Below the pieces are notes generated by a model, which worked only from the letters and a program-made list of their open reading frames with translations, ran no database searches and was not told the origin of the DNA. Made by a program: the position numbers and the translations under genes. This document shows, one piece after another, positions 53,504 through 61,672 of a stretch of 64,000 nucleotides of DNA. Positions within the stretch are counted from its first letter, which is position 1. The number at the start of each line of letters is the position of its first letter. The DNA comes from Thermoguttaceae bacterium (lineage in GTDB: Bacteria; Planctomycetota; Planctomycetia; Pirellulales; Thermoguttaceae), in contig JAFQUP010000025.1 of NCBI GenBank assembly GCA_017408405.1, forward strand, positions 1 to 64,000, in the 5' to 3' direction.

Positions 53504-55336
53504 ATGACTCTTCCCAAAGTAGTTATCGTTGGCCGGCCAAATGTCGGCAAATCAAGCCTTTTTAACTGGCTCTGCGGACGCAGAATGGCCATCGTGGATC
53601 CTACCGCCGGCGTAACGCGCGACTGGATGAGTGCCGAGATCGATGCTGATGATGAAGAACTGGAGACCCCTTTTCAGTTTACTCTCATTGACACCGGCGG
53701 AATGGGAATCCTGGATTCAGACAATCTGACAGATGACGTTGAACATCAGATTCAAACGGCCATCGATATGGCGGATGTCATTCTTTTTGTCGTGGATGCC
53801 AAAGAGGGAATTCTTTCGCTGGACGAACACGTCGCGAACAAAATCCGCCGTCTTCAGATTCCGGTTCTCTGTGTCGTTAACAAAACAGACCATATCGGTT
53901 TGGAAAATCACGCGAATGACTTCTTTTCGTTCGGCTGGGATCTGATTTCCGTCAGCGCGAAAGAAAATCGGGGACGAATAGAGCTGCTCAACTTCATTTT
54001 TGAACATCTCCCCGAAGAATCGCGTGTCCAGGATGAACCGGAAGAATCAATTGACGACATGATGAAAATCGCGATTGTCGGTCGGCGAAATGTCGGAAAA
54101 AGTACTTTCGTCAATACCTTGGTAAAATTCCCGAGAATGATCGTCTCCAATGTCGCGGGAACGACACGAGACAGCGTAAACGTTAAATTCGAACTGGACG
54201 GAAAACCCTTCATCGCCGTGGACACTCCCGGATTCCGCAGAAGAGTAAGTGTGCGCACGAACATTGACTATTACGGTACGCACCGGGCACAGAGAAGCAT
54301 TCGTTTTGCCGACGTAACCTTAATGTTCTTTGATGCTTCCCAGCAAATCAGCAAAGTTGATAAACAGCTGGTCGGCTACATCATGGAGCAAAACAAACCG
54401 TGCATTTTTGTCGTTAATAAATGGGACCTGATGCGCGAGCACATGAACACGGAAGTCTGGGCGGACTATCTGCGGGACACTTTTCCAACGATGTGGCACG
54501 TACCGATCGCTTTCATTACGGGACAAACAGGCAAAAACGTCAAGCTGCTGCTCCATCATGCCCAAATGCTTTATCGGCAGGCGAACGCGCGCGTTTCGAC
54601 AAGTCGCCTGAATAAACTGGTTCGTGCCGCTCTCACGTACAATCCGCCGCCGCTTTATCGTTTGAGCCGCCCGAAAATCTACTACGCCACGCAGGTGGGA
54701 ACTCTTCCTCCAACGGTCGTTCTCTTCTGCAATAATCCGGATATGTTTCCGCCGACTTACCGGCGTTACCTTTTGAGTGTCCTGCGCGATCAGCTCGATT
54801 TTGGCGAAGTGCCGATCAAGCTCTATTTCCGAAAACGTGAAAAAGATGACAATCGGGACGATATTGACTCCAAACTCAGTGAAACGACACGCCAGGCCAA
54901 ACTGGAAGCCCAGGAAGAAGAAAGAAGGCGTGAGCTTGAGGAATGGAGCATGGCCCAGGAATACTACGCGAACAAAATTCAGACGGAATTGGCGCAGTTG
55001 AACGCGGAGGACAAAAAACTGCTCGAAGAAGATGGAAATCCCGAATTCCTGGAAGATTTCAATGCCGCCGCGGATGGTTCCCAGACCTTCTCTGAAGGGC
55101 AAGCCGCTTTCGAGGAAGAATTCCTGGATGGAGATGAAAGCTTCTTTGACGACGAATACGAAGATGAATTTGAGGATGACTTTGACCTTTCGGACGAAAC
55201 ATTCCGCGCGTTGAAAGGGAGTGTGTTCGTCTTTGAGGATGAGCCTCTTCCCGAAGAAAAACCGAAGAAAAAAACCGGAAAAAGCAATCCCAAAGGCAAG
55301 GGAAAGAATAAAGGCAAGGGGAAAAAGAAAAAATAA
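53504..55336 (+). CDS. der: Ribosome-assembly GTPase Der (EngA) with a long C-terminal extension
   Basis: 610 aa. Two tandem G domains: GRPNVGKSSLFN (~8-19), DTGG and NKTD in the first, then GRRNVGKSTFVNTL (~191-204), DTPGFRRR and NKWDLM in the second, followed by the KH-like domain (NPPPLYRLSRPKIYYATQVGTLPPTVVLFCN). Der acts in 50S subunit maturation. Usual length is 440-490; here ~140 extra residues follow: a Glu-rich coiled segment, a very acidic stretch, and a KKKTGKSNPKGKGKNKGKGK basic end. The extension probably binds RNA or the ribosome. A -10 box, TATAAT, lies at 53445. Confidence 0.95.
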   Translation: MTLPKVVIVGRPNVGKSSLFNWLCGRRMAIVDPTAGVTRDWMSAEIDADDEELETPFQFTLIDTGGMGILDSDNLTDDVEHQIQTAIDMADVILFVVDAKEGILSLDEHVANKIRRLQIPVLCVVNKTDHIGLENHANDFFSFGWDLISVSAKENRGRIELLNFIFEHLPEESRVQDEPEESIDDMMKIAIVGRRNVGKSTFVNTLVKFPRMIVSNVAGTTRDSVNVKFELDGKPFIAVDTPGFRRRVSVRTNIDYYGTHRAQRSIRFADVTLMFFDASQQISKVDKQLVGYIMEQNKPCIFVVNKWDLMREHMNTEVWADYLRDTFPTMWHVPIAFITGQTGKNVKLLLHHAQMLYRQANARVSTSRLNKLVRAALTYNPPPLYRLSRPKIYYATQVGTLPPTVVLFCNNPDMFPPTYRRYLLSVLRDQLDFGEVPIKLYFRKREKDDNRDDIDSKLSETTRQAKLEAQEEERRRELEEWSMAQEYYANKIQTELAQLNAEDKKLLEEDGNPEFLEDFNAAADGSQTFSEGQAAFEEEFLDGDESFFDDEYEDEFEDDFDLSDETFRALKGSVFVFEDEPLPEEKPKKKTGKSNPKGKGKNKGKGKKKK

Positions 55337-55393
55337 GGAATTTTTCAAAAACTGCTTTCCCGCGGAGAAAAATTTGTGTGTTGAAATTTAAAA

Positions 55394-55497
55394 GGCACCA
55401 TAAGTTCCGTCTATTCGGAAACGGATGAGGCTCCCGGGAACGCAGTCAAAATAAAAATTATCCGTTTTGCCGGAAATTGAGTTTTGAGATATTCCCA
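55394..55497 (+). repeat. Dispersed hairpin repeat, copy C
   Basis: TCCGT and ACGGA pair around CTATTCGGAA, then CCCGGGAACGCAGTCAAA, AAAAATTATCCGTTTT, AAATTGAGTTTT and ATTCCC, in the order seen in copies A and B. It starts 58 nt after the der stop codon. Confidence 0.65.
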
Positions 55498-55553
55498 TAA
55501 ATCGTTTTTTCGATGCCGGGAAGGAATTTTAAGCAGTGATTCCTCCGGAACGG

Positions 55554-55727
55554 TCAATGGCAAAGCCCTTTTTTGACAGCGATTTTCAGGTCTTTTGGGA
55601 ACTTGGAGTCGTCACCATTCTGACGCTTGTCAGGAAAAGCGGCTTCAATCATTGAATACCACTGAAAAATTCCCCTTAATCGTAATTCCCGCACCTCTAG
55701 AGGGAAACCGATTTCATCATCCCCCAA
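55554..55727 (-). pseudogene. Possible gene remnant
   Basis: A 57-codon minus-strand frame opening at a TTG without ribosome site. Its later part, GIFQWYSMIEAAFPDKRQ and then FPKDLKIAVKKGL, has coding-like codon choice and composition. No matching start, promoter or continuation was found, so it may be the decayed end of a lost gene. Family not recognised. Confidence 0.25.
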
Positions 55728-55850
55728 ACGCAGTCATGACCATTTTCAAAACGAATGAATGTTTTGAATGAATATTTTGGCTGTTTAATGTTCCTTCGTT
55801 CATTTTCCGCGCGTTTACTCACTTTCGTTCCCTCATTCCCTGTTTGAGCC

Positions 55851-56606
55851 ATGCCTGATTCCGCTTCCATTTACCTTCGTGTGATTGACGCTTCGGCTAA
55901 TCGTGCGCGCGAAGCACTGCGTGTCATTGAGGATTTTGTCCGATTTATTCATGACGACGCATTTTTAGCGGAAAATTTCAAAACGCTTCGACATCGTCTG
56001 GCACTGAATATCCTGAAATTCCCACTGGATCAGCGTCTGACTTTTCGTGAAACGCTTTCAGACGTCGGCACGCAAATCACTACCCGTTCTGAGTTTCAGC
56101 GTTCCTCACTCCAGGCTGTCCTGAACGCGAATTTCTCACGTCTTCAGGAATCACTCCGTTCCCTGGAAGAATTCAGCAAACTCACTCAGCCGGAAGCTGC
56201 TCATGAATTTGAGCAAATGCGTTACGCCGCGTACACACTGCAAAGAGCCGTTTTTTTCACCTTCTCCGCGGACTCGGCAAACCACCGTAAACTGAGGCGC
56301 GCGGCTGGCGGAAAACTGATTCCTCAAAACAAAAACAACTGGCGGATTGCCGAAATTTCTGTTACGTCTGATTGGGACCAAGCAAAGAATGGAGACGCGG
56401 ACGCGTTTTTGATTACCCCTGATTCCGCGGAAACGGTCAGGTTTGTCAGAAATTGGCTTGGTCTGGAAATACTTATCGGCGTTTGGGTTCAATCACAGGA
56501 AGAGGCCTCGCAGAAACTCCTTGAAGGAATTGATTTTCTGGCAGGCCCTAAAGAACTTTTGACACTGCTTGAAAACAGAACTGTCATTCCATTTTTTGAG
56601 ATTTAA
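55851..56606 (+). CDS. ThiD2-like domain protein, truncated or degenerate ThiE
   Basis: 251 aa. Residues ~7-140 match the N-terminal domain that precedes thiamine-phosphate synthase in cyanobacteria and planctomycetes: RVIDASANRAREALRVIEDFVRFI, LSDVGTQITT, and FSRLQESLRSLEEFSKL. The synthase barrel that should follow (~200 aa) is represented by only ~100 residues without the phosphate-binding and catalytic patterns I expect; GIDFLAGPKELLTLLENRTVIPFFEI seems a vestige of its end. The protein probably no longer makes thiamine phosphate, but the first domain could still act alone. No TPP riboswitch is visible upstream. Confidence 0.75.
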   Translation: MPDSASIYLRVIDASANRAREALRVIEDFVRFIHDDAFLAENFKTLRHRLALNILKFPLDQRLTFRETLSDVGTQITTRSEFQRSSLQAVLNANFSRLQESLRSLEEFSKLTQPEAAHEFEQMRYAAYTLQRAVFFTFSADSANHRKLRRAAGGKLIPQNKNNWRIAEISVTSDWDQAKNGDADAFLITPDSAETVRFVRNWLGLEILIGVWVQSQEEASQKLLEGIDFLAGPKELLTLLENRTVIPFFEI

Positions 56607-56689
56607 CGCCTTTTTTACGGAAGCCTCGTCTTTCGTAACGCTTTTCATGTTCCTTAACAATTAATCAACGGTAATTACCCGACCCTCCC

Positions 56690-57214
56690 ATGAAGCTCCT
56701 TAAACTTTGGCCCGGCTTGGAATATCTCGCACGTCACGGCTCCTTTCGAGCGTGGCTTGCCGCGATGTTCTACGCGATTTTCGCCATGGCAGTCATTTGC
56801 ATGACGCTTCTCTGGGATTCCATTCTTCCGCCATTTTCCCAAAAACTGCTGCTCTTCCTCTTTACGGGAACCTGGATTTTGGGGCTGGTAGTTTCCTCAC
56901 GGTTTGAAAAAGCATTTCAGGAAGCTCAAAAGCAGCACCAAAGAGAGGCTGTCGCGCAGGATACTCTTCCTTTGGCTCAAACCGAATATCTGCGCCAGAA
57001 TTTCTTTGAAGCGGAACGCCTCCTTCGTGAACGGCTGACAAAATTTCCAGAAGATGTCCCCGCCCGCTTCTTTTTAATCTCCGTACTTAAGAAGCAGAAG
57101 AGAAAAGCTGAAGCTTTGGAGCAGATCGCGATTCTGGAAAAAAATCCAAAATTGGGATTCTGGGGGCTGGACCTCCCTCACGAAAAAAGAGATTTATTAA
57201 ATGAGGAAGAGTAA
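56690..57214 (+). CDS. Membrane protein with a short TPR-like tail
   Basis: 174 aa. Two membrane spans at ~22-42 and ~50-68 (FYAIFAMAVICMTLLW, KLLLFLFTGTWILGLVV) form an anchor, followed by a cytoplasmic or periplasmic helical region with one to two TPR-like units: LPLAQTEYLRQNFFEAERLLRERL and PARFFLISVLKKQKRKAEALEQIAIL. No enzyme motif. It lies 83 nt after the ThiD2-like gene on the same strand and may share its transcript. Confidence 0.7.
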   Translation: MKLLKLWPGLEYLARHGSFRAWLAAMFYAIFAMAVICMTLLWDSILPPFSQKLLLFLFTGTWILGLVVSSRFEKAFQEAQKQHQREAVAQDTLPLAQTEYLRQNFFEAERLLRERLTKFPEDVPARFFLISVLKKQKRKAEALEQIAILEKNPKLGFWGLDLPHEKRDLLNEEE

Positions 57215-57375
57215 AAAAAGAGAATCTTCTTTCCTCAAGTGTTCTAATCATGGAATTTAGTGAGAAAAAAATGACCTTTTTCTGAAAATTTTAGATTTTT
57301 TCGCATTTTTGAGGGTGGGGGCCTATTGAAATTTAACGCACTTTGTGTTAAGAAATAGTTATCGTCAAATTTTAA

Positions 57376-57392
57376 TCAGGCGTGACGCCTGA
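57376..57392 (+). promoter_or_regulatory. Perfect hairpin or operator upstream of the sugar isomerase gene
   Basis: TCAGGCG and CGCCTGA separated by TGA, flanked by AAATTTT on both sides, 45 nt before the start codon. It could be an operator or a leader hairpin. Confidence 0.45.
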
Positions 57393-57437
57393 AAAATTTT
57401 CATCAACCAACCTGAAATTTTTTTAAGGGAGAAAAAT

Positions 57438-58439
57438 ATGCCCAGACCGATTACGATGTTCACGGGTCAGTGGGGAGACCTCAATCTTGAAACGATTGCC
57501 AGCCGCATGAGTGAATTCGGCTACGAAGGTCTTGAACTGGCCTGCGGAGCCAACGACCATTTCGACATCCACAAAGTGCTGGAAGACGACAATTACTGGA
57601 CCGAGAAAAAAGCGATGCTGGATAAATACGGCCTGAAAATCTGGGCTGTCAGCCAGCACTGCGTCGGCCAGTGCGTTCTGGATAAAATCGATGCCCGCCA
57701 CAAGAACATCGTTCCGAACTACATTTGGGGCGACGGTGATCCGGAAGGCGTCCGTGAACGCGCGATCAAAGAAATGAAAGACGCTGCCCGCGCCGCGGCG
57801 AAATGCGGCATCAAGATCATCACCGGTTTCACCGGCTCCAGCATTTGGCCGCTTCTCTACAGTTGGCCGCCGACGGACTGGAAAGACATCGATGCCGGTT
57901 TCGAGCTTCTGAATGAACTCTGGACGCCAATCATGGACGTCTTCCAGGAATGCGGCGTGAAATTCGCGCTGGAAGTCCATCCGACGGAGATCGCTTTCGA
58001 CCTTTACTCTGCCGAGACCGCGCTCAAGGCGATGAACTACCATCCGGCATTCGGCTTCAACTTTGACCCGAGCCACCTGATCTGGCAGGGAGTCGATCCG
58101 GCGGAATTCATCAAAGCGTTCCCGGACCGCATTTACCACGTGCACGTCAAAGACGCCGCGGTTACGCTCAACGGCAAATCCGGCATCCTGGCCTCCCACA
58201 TCAACTTTGGCGACCGCCGCCGCGGCTGGGATTTCCGCAGTCCGGGTCACGGAGACGTCAATTTTGAAGAGATCGTCCGCGAACTCAATGTCGCGAAATA
58301 CGAAGGCCCGCTCTCCGTCGAATGGGAAGATTCCGGCATGGAACGCTTCTGGGGCGCGGAAGACGCTCTCAATTTCGTGAAGAGCTGGAACTTCTCGCCG
58401 AGCGATTTCGCGTTTGACTCCAACTTCAGCAAAGACTAA
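57438..58439 (+). CDS. Sugar phosphate isomerase/epimerase (xylose isomerase-like barrel)
   Basis: 333 aa with AAGGGAG 9 nt before the ATG. TIM-barrel enzyme of the AP-endonuclease-2 superfamily: GYEGLELACGANDHFD at the start, metal-ligand regions FALEVHPTEIAFD (~Glu/His, 177-189), FNFDPSHLIWQGVDP (~210-224), RIYHVHVKDAAV (~233-244) and a late SVEWEDSGME (~293-302). Such enzymes interconvert ketoses or epimers and often work with Gfo/Idh/MocA dehydrogenases. Like the gene at 11030 it is rich in G/C-ending codons, suggesting strong expression. Substrate unknown. Confidence 0.9.
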   Translation: MPRPITMFTGQWGDLNLETIASRMSEFGYEGLELACGANDHFDIHKVLEDDNYWTEKKAMLDKYGLKIWAVSQHCVGQCVLDKIDARHKNIVPNYIWGDGDPEGVRERAIKEMKDAARAAAKCGIKIITGFTGSSIWPLLYSWPPTDWKDIDAGFELLNELWTPIMDVFQECGVKFALEVHPTEIAFDLYSAETALKAMNYHPAFGFNFDPSHLIWQGVDPAEFIKAFPDRIYHVHVKDAAVTLNGKSGILASHINFGDRRRGWDFRSPGHGDVNFEEIVRELNVAKYEGPLSVEWEDSGMERFWGAEDALNFVKSWNFSPSDFAFDSNFSKD

Positions 58440-58474
58440 AAATTTTCCTTAATTTTAGTCACCGAGTTTTTAAG

Positions 58475-58505
58475 ATCCGCATCATGAAAAGTGATGCGGA
58501 TTTTT
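58475..58505 (+). terminator. Strong intrinsic terminator after the isomerase gene
   Basis: ATCCGCATCA pairs with TGATGCGGAT, seven-nt loop, followed by TTTT. It marks the left edge of the four-gene unit at 58626-63221. A TTGACA at 58504-58509 with a CATATT 19 nt further on is a weak promoter candidate for that unit. Confidence 0.9.
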
Positions 58506-58625
58506 GACAGAAGGAATTAATTCTCGAACATATTTTCCAAATCCAATCTGATACCGAAAGACATTTCGCATTAACGCGCGAGACGGAAATGAGCTTTTCC
58601 AGAACAGAAGAAGTGAGAAAGAAAA

Positions 58626-59498
58626 ATGAAAAAGAACTTTTCAAAAAATTTTCGATTAATGTTTATCGTACTCATTTTCACCAATCTTTCCACTGTCCAT
58701 GCGGAGACTTTATCCTCCGCGGAACCTTTAAGCCTCAATGCCGGTCCATCTATTTTTTGGATCATCATTCTTTTTTTGCTTTATCGATTCTTCACTTCCA
58801 AATCTGAATATGAAGATACTCACCAAAACAGGCAGGATGATTTTTTCAGTGATGAAAAGAAGCGCGAAACAATCATAAAAAATATCAAGCCCACGCACCG
58901 TAAAGTAAAGTATGATTCACGGCCGCAATCATCTTCTTCCCAAGACCATTACGAATCAAAATTTTCCGGGACGGAAACTGTTTCCTTAAATCTTCCCTCA
59001 ACTCATTTCCCATCAAATCCCGATACCGCGCGAAAGAACGCTCAGGAAACGCTCTTTTTTCAGAAGACCAATCCCCCCCATACTTGCCATCCTGAAAAAT
59101 CATCTTCTGAAAATATCCTCGCTCCAATTTACGAACTTGCCGGGCACGGCAAGCTGGAACTCCTGCGCAAAAAATTGGCCAAAGGAGCCAACATCAATGA
59201 GCAGGATCCGTTTTTTTATGAAACCGGCCTTCACCGGGCTGCGAAACGCGGAGACGCTGCCGCGGTCCAGCTTCTTCTGGAATCCGGAGCGGATGTCCGT
59301 TTCGTAACGCTCCCGTACGGCGAGACTCCGCTCCATTTTGCCGTTTCAGGACGCAATCCGCAAGTCATTCGCCTTCTCCTCCAATACGGCGCGAACCCAA
59401 ACGCGAAAGACTGCTTCGGACGCACTCCGGCACAATGTTCCCGATTTTACGGCGAGCTGAGCGAGATCTTTGAAAAAGCGGGTGCAAAAGTCCGCTAA
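58626..59498 (+). CDS. Membrane-anchored ankyrin repeat protein
   Basis: 290 aa. Residues ~1-28 are a signal-like or anchor segment (LMFIVLIFTNLSTVHAE) and ~41-56 a second hydrophobic span (SIFWIIILFLLYRFF). A polar Ser/Lys/His stretch (~60-160) leads to about three ankyrin units at ~165-290: APIYELAGHGKLELLRKKLAKGA, TGLHRAAKRGDAAAVQLLLESGADV, and TPLHFAVSGRNPQVIRLLLQYGANPNAKD. Ankyrin repeats bind other proteins. It is the first gene of a tight same-strand row with the GHKL ATPase 44 nt downstream, so it could sense or tether for that system; that is inference. Confidence 0.85.
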   Translation: MKKNFSKNFRLMFIVLIFTNLSTVHAETLSSAEPLSLNAGPSIFWIIILFLLYRFFTSKSEYEDTHQNRQDDFFSDEKKRETIIKNIKPTHRKVKYDSRPQSSSSQDHYESKFSGTETVSLNLPSTHFPSNPDTARKNAQETLFFQKTNPPHTCHPEKSSSENILAPIYELAGHGKLELLRKKLAKGANINEQDPFFYETGLHRAAKRGDAAAVQLLLESGADVRFVTLPYGETPLHFAVSGRNPQVIRLLLQYGANPNAKDCFGRTPAQCSRFYGELSEIFEKAGAKVR

Positions 59499-59542
59499 GA
59501 AAAAATTCCCCAAGACCTCAACAAAAAACGAATGACGCCGAA

Positions 59543-61612
59543 ATGAAAGAAATCGATCCCTTCCTGAATGGAGCAAGTGAAACAGCCGCCGGTTTTGAAA
59601 GCTGGGGAGAGTGGCTTTTTGCCCGCCAGCAGCAGTGTTCGGAGTGCACCGACCCCTACGATGACCGACATTTTCAAGATGATGTTGATGAAGACGATTA
59701 CTGCGGGATCCGTTCACTGGTCCGTGAGTCCATCCAAAACTCCCTCGATGCACAGGACCCGGAAAGTACGGAACCGGTTCGCGTTCTGTTTCGGATCGGC
59801 ACACTGAACTGGGATGAAGAAAATCAGAAACGGATCCATTCCCTTTTTGCCCGCCTGGAAGGACCGCTGAAAGAATTTGGATTCTCTCTGCAGGATGGAA
59901 TGCGCCAGCCAATGAAATATCTTGTCTGCGAGGACTTCAATACCATCGGGCTGAATGGTTCTGTGGACCGTATCATCCGGCAATCCGAACCGAATGCTGC
60001 CGAGGAGCACTTTTACTGGTTCTGGCGCAACTCCGGACGCAGCGGAAAACGCGGCGGCACTGGACGCTGGGGACTCGGGAAAACGGTCTTTAACGCGGCC
60101 AGTCTCGTCCATACACGATTTGGTCTGACGCTGAGAAAATCGGACCGAAAACGCTTTCTGATGGGGAAATCGGTCCTCAAGCTCCACGAATTTGAAGGAA
60201 ATCACTACGAGGCCTACGGTTTCTGGTGCCGCAAGGATGAAAATTGCGATCCGCAGGCTGACCGCATGCCGCTGCCGGTCGATGATGAGACCGCAATTCA
60301 GGAATTCAGCCAATTTTGGGGATTGACGCGAACAAATGATCCGGGCCTTTCGCTCGTCGTGCCGTTCCTCCAAAATATTTCCCCCAAACGCCTCGTTCAG
60401 CTGACGATCGGCAACTATTTCGTGAAGATACTCCAAGGGGAACTGACTGTTGAGATCCACGGTGAAGGAAAACCGATCTTGATCAACGCCCAAACAATGA
60501 ACTCGCTCGTGAAGAAATATTTCGACCCGAAAAAGGAAAATGGAAAAACGCTGAATCGCTTCATCTATTTTGCCGAAAATCTGGAACTTTTCCAAAAATG
60601 CCTTGGCGATAAAGTTTTGGTCCGAGAAATTGAGATCCCCGGCGAGAACGTTCCGAACGAGCCTCTTCTAAAGAATGCGATGGGGAGTGCGCTGACTTCC
60701 TGGCGTGAAGAATTCTTTCTCGGCAAGATCCTGGGTTTTCGGCTCCGTTTTCGTCTGCCTCATTCGGAAGAAAACGATCTTTGGGGGTGCGGTACGGTCT
60801 TTATTCAGAAAGACGCGAATGCAAAAAAAGATGATTTTTATTTCACCCGAAACGGCATGCTGCTTCCCAAGCCTAAAGGAGTTCCCGGTATCCGCGGACT
60901 GTTTCTTGCAGATGAATCTGATCCGGACAACCATCTCTCACGTTTTCTTGGCGACTCGGAAGAACCTGCGCATGAAAACTGGGAATCTCAGCGTCTGGAA
61001 GGAAAAAAATGGCAAAGAGGCTTCAAAGGACGTGTGGGGTTTGTCGCCAACATCGCCAAAACACTCAACAAGATCATTCAGTTTGAAAACCGCAAGGCAA
61101 ACCTGAACGCATTCGCCTCCTTTTTTCCGGATACGCGCAATATTTCCGCATCAGCAGGAAAAGCGAACAGTTCCATTGCCCGCAGTGAGGAGAAACTGAA
61201 AGAAGCTCCAGGCCCTTTGGTCCGCAAATGGTACGAGATCCAAAAACAAACGGGAGGATTCCGGATCTGCTCGACGGGAATGCCCATTCCGCCCAATGCC
61301 GCGCTGGAGATCGAAGCCGCATACTATGTCGAAAAAAGGAATCCGTTCCGGAACTGGAACGAACTGGACTTCAGTTTCTACAAAAAAATCAATCAAAAAA
61401 ACACGGCATCCTGCAGACTGAATGAAAAAACATTCCGTTTTTCTTCTGAAAACGCAAACTGCCTGATCCCCTCACTTGCGCAGGGAATCAAGGGAAATGT
61501 TTTGAAGATTCAGATCCTGCCGTCAGAGAAATTCAGCTTCAAGATCTCCGGATTCGATCCCAATCGCGACGTTTACGTCGATGTGCGCGACATTTCCAGC
61601 GAAGAGGAATAG
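59543..61612 (+). CDS. GHKL-fold ATPase-like protein of a candidate accessory system
   Basis: 689 aa. The N-terminal ~190 residues carry the GHKL (Hsp90/MutL-type) ATP-binding motifs in order: N box LVRESIQNSLDA (59-70, with the Glu and the Mg-binding Asn), a G1-like box CEDFNTIGLNG (129-139), and a G2-like loop GRWGLGKTVFNAAS (174-187). A possible metal pair CSEC is at 32-35. The remaining ~500 residues are mixed alpha/beta with no nuclease or helicase motif that I can see; they should hold the transducer domain and a partner-binding region. Standalone GHKL proteins of this type occur in restriction-like and antiphage operons. It is followed by two unfamiliar genes at 60 and 25 nt spacing. 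Confidence 0.82.
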   Translation: MKEIDPFLNGASETAAGFESWGEWLFARQQQCSECTDPYDDRHFQDDVDEDDYCGIRSLVRESIQNSLDAQDPESTEPVRVLFRIGTLNWDEENQKRIHSLFARLEGPLKEFGFSLQDGMRQPMKYLVCEDFNTIGLNGSVDRIIRQSEPNAAEEHFYWFWRNSGRSGKRGGTGRWGLGKTVFNAASLVHTRFGLTLRKSDRKRFLMGKSVLKLHEFEGNHYEAYGFWCRKDENCDPQADRMPLPVDDETAIQEFSQFWGLTRTNDPGLSLVVPFLQNISPKRLVQLTIGNYFVKILQGELTVEIHGEGKPILINAQTMNSLVKKYFDPKKENGKTLNRFIYFAENLELFQKCLGDKVLVREIEIPGENVPNEPLLKNAMGSALTSWREEFFLGKILGFRLRFRLPHSEENDLWGCGTVFIQKDANAKKDDFYFTRNGMLLPKPKGVPGIRGLFLADESDPDNHLSRFLGDSEEPAHENWESQRLEGKKWQRGFKGRVGFVANIAKTLNKIIQFENRKANLNAFASFFPDTRNISASAGKANSSIARSEEKLKEAPGPLVRKWYEIQKQTGGFRICSTGMPIPPNAALEIEAAYYVEKRNPFRNWNELDFSFYKKINQKNTASCRLNEKTFRFSSENANCLIPSLAQGIKGNVLKIQILPSEKFSFKISGFDPNRDVYVDVRDISSEEE

Positions 61613-61672
61613 ACCCTGAACGAAGTCAGCCTCCATTGAAATCAATGCCCGTAAAAATAAAACAGAAAAACG

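Noticed and set aside
54320-55348. 342-codon minus-strand frame opposite der
   Set aside because: Antisense to a certain gene; Phe/Arg-rich composition is typical of a reverse-strand shadow.
55700-55850. TPP riboswitch before the ThiD2-like gene
   Set aside because: The CTGAGA and ACCTGAT cores are not present.
57423-58250. 275-codon minus-strand frame opposite the sugar isomerase gene
   Set aside because: Shadow of a well-supported enzyme gene; no ribosome site or motif.
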